Shown one piece after another: positions 19,842 through 29,666 of a DNA stretch of 64,000 nt (its first letter is position 1; each line of letters opens with the position of its first letter). The notes under the pieces were generated by a model that searched no databases, had not been told where the DNA came from, and saw only the letters and a program-made list of their open reading frames with translations. Origin of the DNA: a bacterium (GTDB lineage Bacteria; Verrucomicrobiota; Lentisphaeria; Victivallales; GWF2-38-69); the NCBI GenBank assembly GCA_021781705.1, contig JAJXWI010000002.1, positions 23,342 through 87,341 of the forward strand, written 5' to 3'. The position numbers were made by a program, and so were the translations under genes.

Positions 19842-22220
19842 ATGACAAAAAACATTTTCAAAGTACAGAGTTTTTCAATGATATTGATCCTGACAGAATG
19901 CTTTGCGTTGCAAGCATATCTTCATGGAAAAGAGCCGTCTTCAACACAAATTTATAGCTCGACAGAAACTCAGAGAGCAGATGCAGAAAAACAGGCAGAC
20001 GCGATAAGCCAGGACATACAATCTCTGGTAAAAGCTGGAAAGTTTCAGGATGCTGAAAAACTGTTTGACAAAATATTTAAAATTTATTCTTCGCTCGGCA
20101 ATACAAAATATGTATCGTTAAAACTCAGCCTGCTTCAAAGTAAGAAAACAATTTTTTATAAAAATTGGGCAGATTATATCGAGAACCAGGCTACTAATGC
20201 ATATTTAAATAAGGAATGGGATAAATCCATAGCACTTTCAAAGCAGTCTATGGATGTTATAAAAAAAATAAAAATAGATAATCCTTCTGCAAATACCAAG
20301 CAAGACAGGATCATGACAGAAGCATCCTCAGCTATAAATAACGAAAATTTCAAAACGGCTATATCCATTGATACCACCCTTCCCGAGTATAAATATAGGA
20401 TAAAAGACTTGGAAGATTCTATCAACAAGGCTCAAGTTTACATGAAGCAGAAAGAATATCAAAAAGCAAAGAGTTGCCTGGAGGAGGCTCTTTTACTTGA
20501 TCCTTATAACTACAAAGCGATGAATATGCTAAATACGCTTTATACCAATCTTTTTGACGTAGCAAAAGCCAGAACTCAGGAAGAAGATATCAAAGCAATA
20601 GCGCAAGTGCAGTGGCTTAACAACCAGCCCGTATCTCCTGAAATAACAGAAAAAGATACACTGATAGTAAAAGAAGCGCAGAGTGAGAAAAGTTCAAAAA
20701 TCAAAGAAAAACTTGAAAATATAATTCTGAGTAAAATAGATTTTGACAATGCTTCTATCTCCTCTGTCTTGACTTACTTAAATAGGGAAAGTAAGATTCT
20801 CGATACAAGCGGTGATCACAACGGTATAAATATTATCCTCAAGCTCAGCGGCGCTCAGAAAGAGCCAAAACTCGTTACAATCCAACTCGATGATATGCCT
20901 ATTGGAGAGGCTATAAAATATGTTTGCCTTGCTACGGGATTGAAATATCGCATTGAAGACCAGGCTGTCGTTATAGGCGATAGCTCTATAGAACAAATGG
21001 AAACCCGCTACTACCAAACCCAATCCGGTTTAATAAATTCAATAGTAACAAACCTCAATCCGATAAAGACAGATTTGCCAGGAACTGGGAAATCAAATTT
21101 CTATGACTCTAAAAATTTCTCAAAAGGCAGCTCTCTCCCTCAACAAAATGTAACTTCAGCCCAATTAATGGATTATTTCAAACAACGAGGAGTTCCTTTA
21201 CCTCAAGGCTCTTCCATAGCTTGGGACAGCAAAACAAGCTTACTGATTGCGACAAACACACCTGACAACCAAAAAATCATCAATTCACTTATCAAAGAAA
21301 TTGATATACAGATACCTCTAGTCCTTATTGAAACAAAATTTGTAGAAATAACAGAAGACGAACTCGAAGAGTTATCCTTTAAATGGAAAATCTCATCTAC
21401 AGGCGCAAATGGAGGAATTAATCAATTTATAGATCCTGCCGGAGTATCTACTTTAGGCAATGACCCGATAGTGAGGCCTTATAACGATGGAACCGGAGAA
21501 CCGGGGGCTCTTATAAAAAACTTAAGCTATACTCAAGGAAAAGGGGGGATCTTTGGGGGGACAAGCATACAATTTTGGATGTATGCTCTCGATCAAAGTA
21601 CAACAGCGGAAGTACTTTCTTCTCCAAAAGTAACAACAAAAAGCGGATCTAAAGCAATAATCAAAATGGTAACAGAAGCTTACTATCCCCAGACTTGGAG
21701 TGTACCAACCATTAATACTACGGCAGGAAACTCAATTCAGCTAAATACCAGCTCCCCAACTTTTGGAGACCCTACAGACCTGGGAATAATATTAGAAGTA
21801 ACTCCTACGGTAAGTCCTAATAATCATACTATTCTTCTGGATGTAAGACCGCAAGTAATAGATTTTGTAGATTGGATAAATTACCCTTATATAATTACAA
21901 CATCTACAGGAACGGATACCTCCGTCGTTGAAGTTCCTGCAAAGATGGCTAAGATTTCTCATAGAGATGTCGAGACTAAAGTTAAAGTTTATGACGGAGA
22001 GACAGTAGTTCTTGGAGGAACGATAAAAGAAAAAAGCACCTATGTTAATGATGAAATGCCATTTCTCGGAGATATTCCTCTTGCAGGCAGACTATTCAAA
22101 TCTAAATATGAAAAAACCGAACGAAAAAACCTTTTGATATTCGTTACGGCAAGACTTGTAACGCCTAGCGGGGAGCCTCTAAGGAAGCAGACAAATGGAT
22201 TATTTGACTTTGGAAGATAA
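19842..22220 (+). CDS. Secretin with TPR-like N-terminus (Amuc_1098 family), first copy
   Basis: This 792-aa protein is an outer-membrane secretin of the type IV pilus/type II secretion class. In order: signal peptide (about 1-29), helical TPR-like region with VYMKQKEYQKAKSCLEEALL followed by DPYN (about 195-235), an STN-like domain with IDFDNASISSVLTYLNRES and LDDMPIGEAIKYVC (about 295-375), an N1-type domain with NQKIINSLIKEIDIQIP (about 470-490), and the secretin beta-barrel core with VLSSPKVTTKSGSKA and GETVVLGGTIKEKS, ending in FVTARLVTPSG. It is the fourth gene of the pilus-like operon and overlaps the next frame at its stop. Confidence 0.88.
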   Translation: MTKNIFKVQSFSMILILTECFALQAYLHGKEPSSTQIYSSTETQRADAEKQADAISQDIQSLVKAGKFQDAEKLFDKIFKIYSSLGNTKYVSLKLSLLQSKKTIFYKNWADYIENQATNAYLNKEWDKSIALSKQSMDVIKKIKIDNPSANTKQDRIMTEASSAINNENFKTAISIDTTLPEYKYRIKDLEDSINKAQVYMKQKEYQKAKSCLEEALLLDPYNYKAMNMLNTLYTNLFDVAKARTQEEDIKAIAQVQWLNNQPVSPEITEKDTLIVKEAQSEKSSKIKEKLENIILSKIDFDNASISSVLTYLNRESKILDTSGDHNGINIILKLSGAQKEPKLVTIQLDDMPIGEAIKYVCLATGLKYRIEDQAVVIGDSSIEQMETRYYQTQSGLINSIVTNLNPIKTDLPGTGKSNFYDSKNFSKGSSLPQQNVTSAQLMDYFKQRGVPLPQGSSIAWDSKTSLLIATNTPDNQKIINSLIKEIDIQIPLVLIETKFVEITEDELEELSFKWKISSTGANGGINQFIDPAGVSTLGNDPIVRPYNDGTGEPGALIKNLSYTQGKGGIFGGTSIQFWMYALDQSTTAEVLSSPKVTTKSGSKAIIKMVTEAYYPQTWSVPTINTTAGNSIQLNTSSPTFGDPTDLGIILEVTPTVSPNNHTILLDVRPQVIDFVDWINYPYIITTSTGTDTSVVEVPAKMAKISHRDVETKVKVYDGETVVLGGTIKEKSTYVNDEMPFLGDIPLAGRLFKSKYEKTERKNLLIFVTARLVTPSGEPLRKQTNGLFDFGR

Positions 22221-22258
22221 TGATTTCAATAGAATTGACTTTTTTGAATAGGAAAAAT

Positions 22259-24565
22259 ATGAGTAAAACAGTTTTAAAAACAGGTCTTTTTTTATATTTA
22301 TTGTCAAGTATCCTGAGCTGCCTCTCAGCCCGAGGTAATGTCACGACTGAAAACCTTACGGCATCAGACTATGAAAAGAGACATGCAGCCATAAAAGAAA
22401 GTGATTCTTTTGAGATCGATAATTTGATGAAAGAGGCGAGCACTTACTATCTGGACAAGAATTACCAGCAATCAAAAGAAAAGTACTTAAAAGCTATTTC
22501 AATTCTCTCTGCTTCTACCCCAGGCGCCCCTGACTTCCAGAAAAAAATTTCGCACATAAAGGATGCTCTTTCCAATGTTTATACTGCATGGGCTCAAGAC
22601 ATACTTCAGGAAGCGCAAGAGGAAGCCGTTACTGGAAAAACAGATAAAGCCATAGAACTGTGCACTCAGGCAAAAGAAATGAATCCTGCATGCAAGGATA
22701 TTGCTAATAAGCTGATACAAAAGTATTCTGACATAAAAAACAACAGTCAATATAAAGAATCAATATCGGACGAAAAAGTTAACCCGTCTTATAAAGACAA
22801 GTTATATAAAGTAGATGTTCTTTATGAACAGGGAAAAACTCTATTTAACAAGCACCTTTATAATCAAGCGAAAGACAAATTTCAGGAACTGCTTTTAACA
22901 GATCCATACAATGTAAATGCGATAGAATATATCAAGCAAATAAATGGGATAATACTAAAGGCAGGAGATTATAGGACAAAAGTAACTTCGACAGAACGGA
23001 AAGCCGAAATGGAGTGGGAAAAGTTGTCGCCTATTCTTCCAAAAACTTTAAGCGGGGATCGTGTTGATTTAATGGAAAATCAACCTATTAAAAAGTCTGA
23101 CGATGAACTTTCGAATATAAAAGAAAAGCTTGATAAACTCATCATCAGTAATATAAATTTCGAAGAAGTCCCCATAGATACAGCTATGCTCTTTCTAAAA
23201 ACAGAAAGTCAAAAAGCAGATCCTTCAGGAAAAGGAATCAATTTTTTTCTGAGAATAGAAACGCAACAGCAGCCAGCCCAGCCGCAGGATAATAGCAAGA
23301 AAGATGCAGAATGGGATCAGGATCAAGCGCAGCAGCAGAAAGAAAAAGCAAACCCTGCAAATCAGTATCTCATAACTATAGTTCTCGATAATGTCCCGCT
23401 AGGCAAGGCCATTGACTATATTTGCAAATCTGCAGGACTCAAATACAAGGTCAGCAAATATGCTGTTGAAATATTCTCTCCCAATGTCCAATTTGACGAT
23501 TTTGACACGCAGGTACTACCGGTAGAAAAAGAGATCTTCGACCAGGCAAAGAACGAAACGACAGATCTGAAGAATTACTTCACTGAAAGAGGCATTAATT
23601 TTGGAGAAGGAGCAACAGCTGTTTACGATCCTAAAATCAGCAGATTAATTATAAGAAATAGCCAGTATGAAATCCAAAAAATAAAGAAATTACTTGACGA
23701 GACTGAAAAAAGACTTCCTCAAGTGTCCATAGCGGCAAAATTCGTAGAAATGCAGCAAACAGATTTTGACGAATTAGGATTTGAATGGAAAATGTCAAAG
23801 ACAGGTGGACCCAATGCACATTTGGATAGAAATGACTCAATAAACAGATTTGCAAGTGACGCTGGAATACCAGATAAGGAATTTGGATTCGTATATAAAA
23901 ACGGCGGATTCCAACTGGAATCAACATTACACGCGCTCCAGCAGAATAAGCGAATAGAAGTGCTTTCTGCGCCAAAAGTAACCACTCTGAGCGGGCATAG
24001 AGCTATTATAAGACTGGTAACAGATGAAATATATCCAACAGGATGGAATGCAGGAACTAGCACTTTAGGAACGGTAACATCAGCCCCTGGATATACAATC
24101 GGAGCGAATCCTATAGTAAATGTAAACAACACAACTCCTATAGGAGTGATGCTAACAGTACTGCCAATTGTAAGTACAGACAATTACACCATAGATTTAA
24201 GCCTAGAACCAGTTGTGCAGGACTTTGACAGCTGGATCGATTATTCTTCCCCAATAGACCCGCAACAACTTTATCAAGGCGTAAAGATGCCTGTAATAAC
24301 GGCCAGAACAATTCAAACTAGCGTAAGGTCATTTGATGGCGAAACGGTAATAATGGGCGGGGTCTTCAAGGATGAGACAACAAAGATTGATGACTCAATC
24401 CCTATTCTTGGAGATATGCCACTGGTAGGCAGGCTCTTCCAATCAGAAGCTGAAGAGGCTTCTAAAACAAATCTTCTGATATTTACCACGGTTCAACTGA
24501 TACGAGCTGACGGCACGCCGCTTCGGCCATCAAAATATAACGGGGTTCCCGCTTTCAGGGAATAG
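22259..24565 (+). CDS. Secretin with TPR-like N-terminus (Amuc_1098 family), second copy
   Basis: A second secretin follows at once. I start at the ATG at 22259 (MSKTVLKTG...), preceded by AGGAAA, giving 768 aa; the open frame extends 13 codons upstream. It has a signal peptide with a possible lipobox-like SILSCLS, TPR-like helices (YEQGKTLFNKHLYNQAKDKF), an STN-like domain with a Gln/Pro-rich insertion (QQQPAQPQ region), the N1-type domain (YEIQKIKKLLDETEKRLPQ) and the secretin core (EVLSAPKVTTLSGHRA, GETVIMGGVFKDET). It shares domain order and many motifs with the preceding gene, so the pair arose by duplication, though the sequences have diverged well. Co-secretin or alternative-pore roles are possible. 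Confidence 0.87.
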   Translation: MSKTVLKTGLFLYLLSSILSCLSARGNVTTENLTASDYEKRHAAIKESDSFEIDNLMKEASTYYLDKNYQQSKEKYLKAISILSASTPGAPDFQKKISHIKDALSNVYTAWAQDILQEAQEEAVTGKTDKAIELCTQAKEMNPACKDIANKLIQKYSDIKNNSQYKESISDEKVNPSYKDKLYKVDVLYEQGKTLFNKHLYNQAKDKFQELLLTDPYNVNAIEYIKQINGIILKAGDYRTKVTSTERKAEMEWEKLSPILPKTLSGDRVDLMENQPIKKSDDELSNIKEKLDKLIISNINFEEVPIDTAMLFLKTESQKADPSGKGINFFLRIETQQQPAQPQDNSKKDAEWDQDQAQQQKEKANPANQYLITIVLDNVPLGKAIDYICKSAGLKYKVSKYAVEIFSPNVQFDDFDTQVLPVEKEIFDQAKNETTDLKNYFTERGINFGEGATAVYDPKISRLIIRNSQYEIQKIKKLLDETEKRLPQVSIAAKFVEMQQTDFDELGFEWKMSKTGGPNAHLDRNDSINRFASDAGIPDKEFGFVYKNGGFQLESTLHALQQNKRIEVLSAPKVTTLSGHRAIIRLVTDEIYPTGWNAGTSTLGTVTSAPGYTIGANPIVNVNNTTPIGVMLTVLPIVSTDNYTIDLSLEPVVQDFDSWIDYSSPIDPQQLYQGVKMPVITARTIQTSVRSFDGETVIMGGVFKDETTKIDDSIPILGDMPLVGRLFQSEAEEASKTNLLIFTTVQLIRADGTPLRPSKYNGVPAFRE

Positions 24566-25043
24566 CAACACCCTGCCATAAGGTAAGTTTATTCAGCAAA
24601 ATACGCCATAAAATTAGGCGAACAGCTCGACGATCTGTCCCTGCTTGATGTTGTATTTTCCCAAAGTAGGGCGACCTCGCCGAGGGCGCCGCGTTTTCTT
24701 ATAGTAGGTCGATTCCTTTAGCCGTGCGCTTTAGCAAGGTAAAGCGCCGCAATTGGCTAATATGTCATTATGTTTATATTCTAGCCTCGGGCGTGAGCCC
24801 GTGGGAAGCGTTATCACATAAAAATCAAGCCCTCATGCAGTGAGCAGGGCGACACTTTGAGTTTTTTCGACAACATACTTCCTTGCAAAATCGACGCCAC
24901 GCACATTCAAACTGACACATACTTTACTAAACTCTTACCTTATTTTCGGTCCGACGAAGCGGGCCACTCCATCTCATTCACCAGTATTGGGCATTTGCAC
25001 ATAGTTTGGTGAATATTTAATACTTACGCGAGAAGGGTTTTTA
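24566..25043. repeat. Intergenic repeat block: R2 (copy 1) and R1 (copy 2)
   Basis: No gene lies between the secretin operon and pheT, which converge here. Bases 24584-24764 match 50360-50506 (family R2): words TACGCCATAAA, the hairpin-forming ACAGCTCGACGATCTGT, GTAGGGCGA and TTTAGCCGTGCGCTTTAGCAA, the last forming a GCGCTTTA/TAAAGCGC hairpin. Bases 24771-24866 are R1 in inverted orientation, with the palindrome CGGGCGTGAGCCCG. The rest (24870-25040) shows nothing I recognise. The hairpins may end transcription from both sides. Confidence 0.65.
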
Positions 25044-27449
25044 TTATCTCAATTCAATCGAAAGCTTTGAAACAAGAATGGCTCTTATTTCTTCATGGGC
25101 CTTGTTTACTTCAGAGTCGGTAAGAGTCCTCTCGGTGCTTCTGTAGGTAAGAGAGTATGCAAAACTCTTCTTACCTTCTCCCAGTGTTTTATCGCGATAG
25201 AGATCAAACAAATCTATGCTTTCCAGGATGGAGCATCCTGAAGAGTTCATACAATCAACAATCTTTGCATTACCCAAAGATTCATCGCAAACAAGGGCGA
25301 TATCTCTAGAAACAGAAGGGTACACAGGAACAGGGCTATATTTCGACACTTCTCTGCACTCTTCGTATTCCACAAGTTTTTCCAGATTAACTATAGCTAC
25401 GTAAAGAGGAGATCTGAGCCTCATGCCCTTAGTAACACTGTCTGATACCTCGCCAAAAGAAGCTATAGTTTCATTCTTTAAAATAATATTTGCAGATATT
25501 CCTTCTTTGAACAAAGGAGATTTACTCTCCTGTAACGAGTATTCTTTTAGAGATCTTTGGCCAAACCATGACTCCAAAAGTCCTTTCATGTCAAAAAAGT
25601 CATAAGAACGTTTCTTTTCGTCAGAATACATTTCAGGATGAATTCTCCCCGTCAATGCTATGCAACAAGAATACATCTCTTCTTTTTGATATTTCTTTGA
25701 GTAAACTTTACCTGTCTCGAATAAAGCAAGATCATGTATATTGTGCGCAACATTCCTATTAACGGCTTTTAGTACACCAAACAGCAAGGAAGGTCTCATT
25801 GCGGAACTTTCCGCACTAATCGGATTTATGACCTCTAAAAGTTCTTTTTCTTCGAAAAGATCATCTTTCAAAATCTGTTTCTTATCAATCAGAGTATAAT
25901 TTACGCACTCCGTTAATCCCAAAGCAACCAGTTGGTTTCTGGCTGTTTCGATATTGTAATAAGAGTCTTTCTTAAAAGAACTGGCAGCCTGAGCATATAC
26001 TTTTCTTTCAGGGATATTTGAAAGCCCATAAATCCTTATCACCTCTTCGGCAAGGTCGGCTTCGCGTTCAATGTCCAATCTGAAAGTTTTAGATTGAACT
26101 TCACAGGAAATATTGGTAATATTTTCAACGTAAATTTCAAGCTTTCTGAAAATTGAAATTATTTTTTCATTACTGATATCTACCCCAAGTAGCGCCCTGA
26201 GGTTATCAAACCTGCATAAAACTTTTTTGGCAATTGGCAGCATAGAATTATCTACAACCGTAATAAGCTCGGAATCTATCTCTCCTCCTGCTATTTCCTG
26301 AATTAATAACGCAGCTCTGTTACTTGCATTTTCTAATGCAGAACTATCAACTCCCCGTTCAAACCTATAAGAAGAATCGGAATTAATAGCAAGATCTCTT
26401 GTGGCTTTTTTAACCCTTAATGAATTAAAATAAGCACTCTCTATCAAAATATTTTTTGTCTCAAACCCAACTCCGCTTTCTTCTCCCCCCATAACTCCGG
26501 CTATGGCTACTGGCTTTGATGCATCAGCTATTACCAGATACTCGCTGTTTAGTTCGTATTCTTTCGCATCGAGAGCTTTTATTTTCTCGCCGCAATTAGC
26601 CCTTCTGACTATTATTTTTCCGCCTTGAAGCTTGTTTAAATCAAATGCGTGAAGGGGCTGCCCTGTTTCAAACAGGACAAAATTGGTTATATCAACAATA
26701 TTATTAATCGGTCTCAGTCCAATACTTTGAATAGCCTCTTTAAGCCAGTGAGGACTCTCTGCAACTTTTACATTTCTTACGACCCTGGCAGTGTACTTGG
26801 GACAACTGTCAAAATCTTCTATTGACACACTGACATCTGTTCCTTTTGAATATTTTGATATAGCTGTCTCAGGATACCTTATTTTGTTGTCAGAAACAGC
26901 CTGAATTTCCCTGGCTATACCGATAAAAGAATTCCAGTCCGGCCTGTTTGAGGTTATTTCCAAATCATAAATAGTATCTGGTTTATAATATTCTTTCAGA
27001 GAAGCGCCCGCCTTACAATCCTGAGGCAATTCCAGCAGCCCGGCAGAATCCCCTGCAATGCTCAATTCAGACCTGCTGCAAAGCATGCCAAAAGAATCCA
27101 CGCCTCTAAGTTTTGCCTGCTTTATCGTCAGTTCAGTTTTCTTTTCGTGATCAACAAGCAGGGTACCTATTTGAGCAAGAGGTACTTTCTTTCCTGCGTC
27201 ACAGTTTGAAGCTCCGCAAACTATTTGAAGTTTTTCTTTTCCCGAATCAACTATGCAAACAGAAAGCTTATCCGCATTAGGATGAGCTTTTCGCTCAAGT
27301 ATTTCAGCTGCTACGATCCCGTCAGAGATTTGGTTGATATTTTCAACAGCCTCCACCTCTACTCCCAGCATCGTAAGTTTTTCCACGAGCTCATCTGTTG
27401 AAAAAGGAATATCTATATATCTCGAAAGCCAGTTATACGAAATTTTCAT
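25044..27449 (-). CDS. pheT: Phenylalanyl-tRNA synthetase beta subunit
   Basis: PheT, with PheS, forms the alpha2-beta2 enzyme charging tRNA-Phe. The 801-aa chain has the N-terminal tRNA-binding (EMAP-like) domain near 40-150 with VCGASNCDAGKKVPLAQIG, the B3/B4 editing domain with YEITSNRPDW-type sequence (DLEITSNRPDWNSFIG), the B5 domain near 400-475, a catalytic-like core and the C-terminal ferredoxin-fold anticodon-binding domain starting at YPSVSRDIALVCDE. It is the final gene of the long minus-strand operon and overlaps the upstream PP-loop gene by 17 bp. Length is normal. Confidence 0.96.
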   Translation of the reverse strand: MKISYNWLSRYIDIPFSTDELVEKLTMLGVEVEAVENINQISDGIVAAEILERKAHPNADKLSVCIVDSGKEKLQIVCGASNCDAGKKVPLAQIGTLLVDHEKKTELTIKQAKLRGVDSFGMLCSRSELSIAGDSAGLLELPQDCKAGASLKEYYKPDTIYDLEITSNRPDWNSFIGIAREIQAVSDNKIRYPETAISKYSKGTDVSVSIEDFDSCPKYTARVVRNVKVAESPHWLKEAIQSIGLRPINNIVDITNFVLFETGQPLHAFDLNKLQGGKIIVRRANCGEKIKALDAKEYELNSEYLVIADASKPVAIAGVMGGEESGVGFETKNILIESAYFNSLRVKKATRDLAINSDSSYRFERGVDSSALENASNRAALLIQEIAGGEIDSELITVVDNSMLPIAKKVLCRFDNLRALLGVDISNEKIISIFRKLEIYVENITNISCEVQSKTFRLDIEREADLAEEVIRIYGLSNIPERKVYAQAASSFKKDSYYNIETARNQLVALGLTECVNYTLIDKKQILKDDLFEEKELLEVINPISAESSAMRPSLLFGVLKAVNRNVAHNIHDLALFETGKVYSKKYQKEEMYSCCIALTGRIHPEMYSDEKKRSYDFFDMKGLLESWFGQRSLKEYSLQESKSPLFKEGISANIILKNETIASFGEVSDSVTKGMRLRSPLYVAIVNLEKLVEYEECREVSKYSPVPVYPSVSRDIALVCDESLGNAKIVDCMNSSGCSILESIDLFDLYRDKTLGEGKKSFAYSLTYRSTERTLTDSEVNKAHEEIRAILVSKLSIELR

Positions 27450-28140
27450 TTTTATAAACCTCTAAATTTATTGGAATTATGTCTGCAAATGCAACAAATT
27501 CTTTTTCGACTATTTCGCCAATAGAAACCGGAATTCTTTTTGTAAACATCGGCCCATTGACTACGACTGTGTGAAATTCTCCATTTTCTCCACAAACATC
27601 ACAATTTTCAGGAAGTTCTGTTATTAATTCCTTCGACCACAGCCGTCCTGCAAAATGCTTCGGCAGTTTTTTTAGATCAACACAACTGATGTAGGTTTCT
27701 AACCCTGATGACAACATTTGTTCTGACAACTCTTTAGTAGAAATTCCCCACAAAGGAAAAATTGGCTCAATCCCTGTCGCATTAAGTTGATTCTCGCGAT
27801 ATTGCCTTACATCAGTAAGGAACAAATCCCCAAATGCCATACATTTAATTTCTTTTGGAACCACATCAGATATAAACTGTTTCATAATAGTTTCATACTG
27901 CTCATTTGAACAAGGATCAGGCAATTGTATTATGTGAATAGGAAGATCAACAGCTTCGGCTTGTTTTTTAAGGAGCTTCACCCGTGTGGAATGCATAGCT
28001 ACCCTGTCATATTTCTGGTTTATAGTTGTAAATAAGCCCACAACCTCAAAATCCAAAGATTTCTGCAAAGAATAAAGAGCCCAAGCACTATCTTTTCCAC
28101 TGCTCCAGCTTAACAATGTTTTCTTCTTAATTTCACTCAA
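27433..28140 (-). CDS. Dph6-like ATP pyrophosphatase (PP-loop family)
   Basis: The 235-aa protein carries the PP-loop SWSSGKDSAWAL at its N-terminus and the C-terminal signature CDVCGENGEFHTVVVNGPMF, the combination found in the diphthine-ammonia ligase-like (Dph6/MJ0570) family. The family adenylates a substrate before amidation. Bacteria lack diphthamide, so the bacterial substrate is not known and I do not assign one. It sits between pheS and pheT, normally adjacent genes, and overlaps pheT by 17 bp. The only in-frame start is TTG with no clear ribosome site; the R5 word (ACTTAACAC) lies just upstream. Confidence 0.8.
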   Translation of the reverse strand: MSEIKKKTLLSWSSGKDSAWALYSLQKSLDFEVVGLFTTINQKYDRVAMHSTRVKLLKKQAEAVDLPIHIIQLPDPCSNEQYETIMKQFISDVVPKEIKCMAFGDLFLTDVRQYRENQLNATGIEPIFPLWGISTKELSEQMLSSGLETYISCVDLKKLPKHFAGRLWSKELITELPENCDVCGENGEFHTVVVNGPMFTKRIPVSIGEIVEKEFVAFADIIPINLEVYKNENFV

Positions 28141-28157
28141 AACTTAACACCTTGAAC

Positions 28158-29183
28158 TTAAAACTGATTTAAGAATCTGATATCATTATCATAAAAATAT
28201 CTGATATCGCTAATCCTGTGTCTTATCATAGTTATTCTTTCCACGCCCATTCCCCAGGCAAATCCCGACCATACTTCAGGGTCATATCCCACATTACGAA
28301 AAACATTGGGGTCAACCATTCCTGCACCGGAAATTTCCAGCCATCCGGAATACTTGCATACATTGCAGCCTTTGCCGCCGCACATTACGCATGAAAAGTC
28401 ATACTCTACGCTAGGCTCTGTAAACGGAAAGAAATGCGGTCTGAATCTTATCTTAACATTTTCGCCGAGAATTTCTTTGGCAAAATACATGAGAGTGCTC
28501 TTTAAGTCCGCCAAAGAAACATTTTTGTCTATGTAAAGTCCTTCCACCTGATAAAAGTTAGCGCTATGCGTCGCATCCGGCGTATCAGGTCTGAAACAAG
28601 GCCCCGGAGCAATTATTCTTACAGGCGGCTCCTGTGATTCCATAACCCTTATCTGAACAGTAGAAGTCTGAGTCCTCAGAATCCTGCCGTCAGGGAAATA
28701 GAAAGTGTCGCTCTTTTCTCTTGAAGGATGATCCTTGGGCGTATTTAAAGCATCAAAACAATGATACATCGTTTCAATATCTGGCCCTTCTGCGACAACA
28801 AATCCTATTCTCCTGAAGATAGCAACACAATCGTCTATTGTTTGCATAATCGGGTGTTTTTTTCCGTATTTCCAGCTTCTCCCAGGCAAAGAAATGTCAA
28901 TACCTCTGGAATCCTTGCCCCCTGAATTCTCTATTTCTTCCAGTTTTGCTGAAATAAGTTCAGCAACCTTATTTTTAACATCGTTAAAGGCCTTTCCTGC
29001 TTCAGGCTTTTGAGATTTCTCTATAGCTCCCAGCTCTTTTGTGAGAGAAGTGAGTGAACCATTCCTGCCCACAACAGATGCCTTTACTTTTTCCAATTCA
29101 TCTTTTGTCTTTACCTGTATCAGTTCACTCTCGAGCTGAGATAAAATTGAATGAAGACTATCTATTAAAATTTTTATGCTCAT
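28158..29183 (-). CDS. pheS: Phenylalanyl-tRNA synthetase alpha subunit
   Basis: PheS is the catalytic alpha subunit. The 341-aa chain has an N-terminal coiled-coil arm (about 1-85) that binds tRNA, then the class II core: HPIMQTIDDCVAIFRRIGF, motif 2-type GPCFRPDTPDATHSANFYQ, FRPHFFPFTEPSVE and motif 3 GFAWGMGVERITMIRH. CMKCGG-like CVMCGGKGCNVC in the core may bind a metal. Length is typical. It follows rplT by 83 bp; pheT is displaced from it by one inserted gene. Confidence 0.96.
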   Translation of the reverse strand: MSIKILIDSLHSILSQLESELIQVKTKDELEKVKASVVGRNGSLTSLTKELGAIEKSQKPEAGKAFNDVKNKVAELISAKLEEIENSGGKDSRGIDISLPGRSWKYGKKHPIMQTIDDCVAIFRRIGFVVAEGPDIETMYHCFDALNTPKDHPSREKSDTFYFPDGRILRTQTSTVQIRVMESQEPPVRIIAPGPCFRPDTPDATHSANFYQVEGLYIDKNVSLADLKSTLMYFAKEILGENVKIRFRPHFFPFTEPSVEYDFSCVMCGGKGCNVCKYSGWLEISGAGMVDPNVFRNVGYDPEVWSGFAWGMGVERITMIRHRISDIRYFYDNDIRFLNQF

Positions 29184-29266
29184 ATAATTCGGTATATATA
29201 AAAGCCTTTAACAAAACAGACTGACTGCTCCATTAAAGGCTTAATTTGTTTTACACTAATTATTAG

Positions 29267-29629
29267 TTAGACATTTTGCTTTAAAGCTTCTTTTACCATA
29301 TCAACAATAGTTGTAAATGCCTGACTATCGCGAACAGCCATTTCAGACAACATCTTTCTGTTTAATGTTGAATCAATCAACTTCAGGCCGTGTATAAACG
29401 AACTGTAGTTCATGTCCTGCATTCTACATGCAGCATTAATACGGATAGTCCAAAGTTTTCTATACTGCTGTTTCTTCTGTTTTCTGCCAACATAAGCGTG
29501 CTGATTGGCTTTTGTAACAGCGTCATAAACTGTTCTTATATTTTTACTGCTTGCGCCGCGAAACCCTTTTGCCCTATTAAGAGCTTTTCTGCGTCTTTTA
29601 CGCGAAGGAACTGAAAAAGTCGTTCTCAT
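29267..29629 (-). CDS. rplT: 50S ribosomal protein L20
   Basis: The 120-aa basic protein matches L20, an early 23S rRNA-binding assembly protein: KRRRKALNRAKGFRGASSKN near the N-terminus, YVGRKQKKQQYRKLWTIRIN, NYSSFIHGLKLIDSTLNRKM and LSEMAVRDSQAF. L20 also represses its own operon in several bacteria by binding the upstream mRNA. It lies 37 bp after rpmI, as in the standard infC-rpmI-rplT order. Confidence 0.97.
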   Translation of the reverse strand: MRTTFSVPSRKRRRKALNRAKGFRGASSKNIRTVYDAVTKANQHAYVGRKQKKQQYRKLWTIRINAACRMQDMNYSSFIHGLKLIDSTLNRKMLSEMAVRDSQAFTTIVDMVKEALKQNV

Positions 29630-29666
29630 TTAAAATCACTCCATTATGTTCGTTTTCTTAGTAAAC

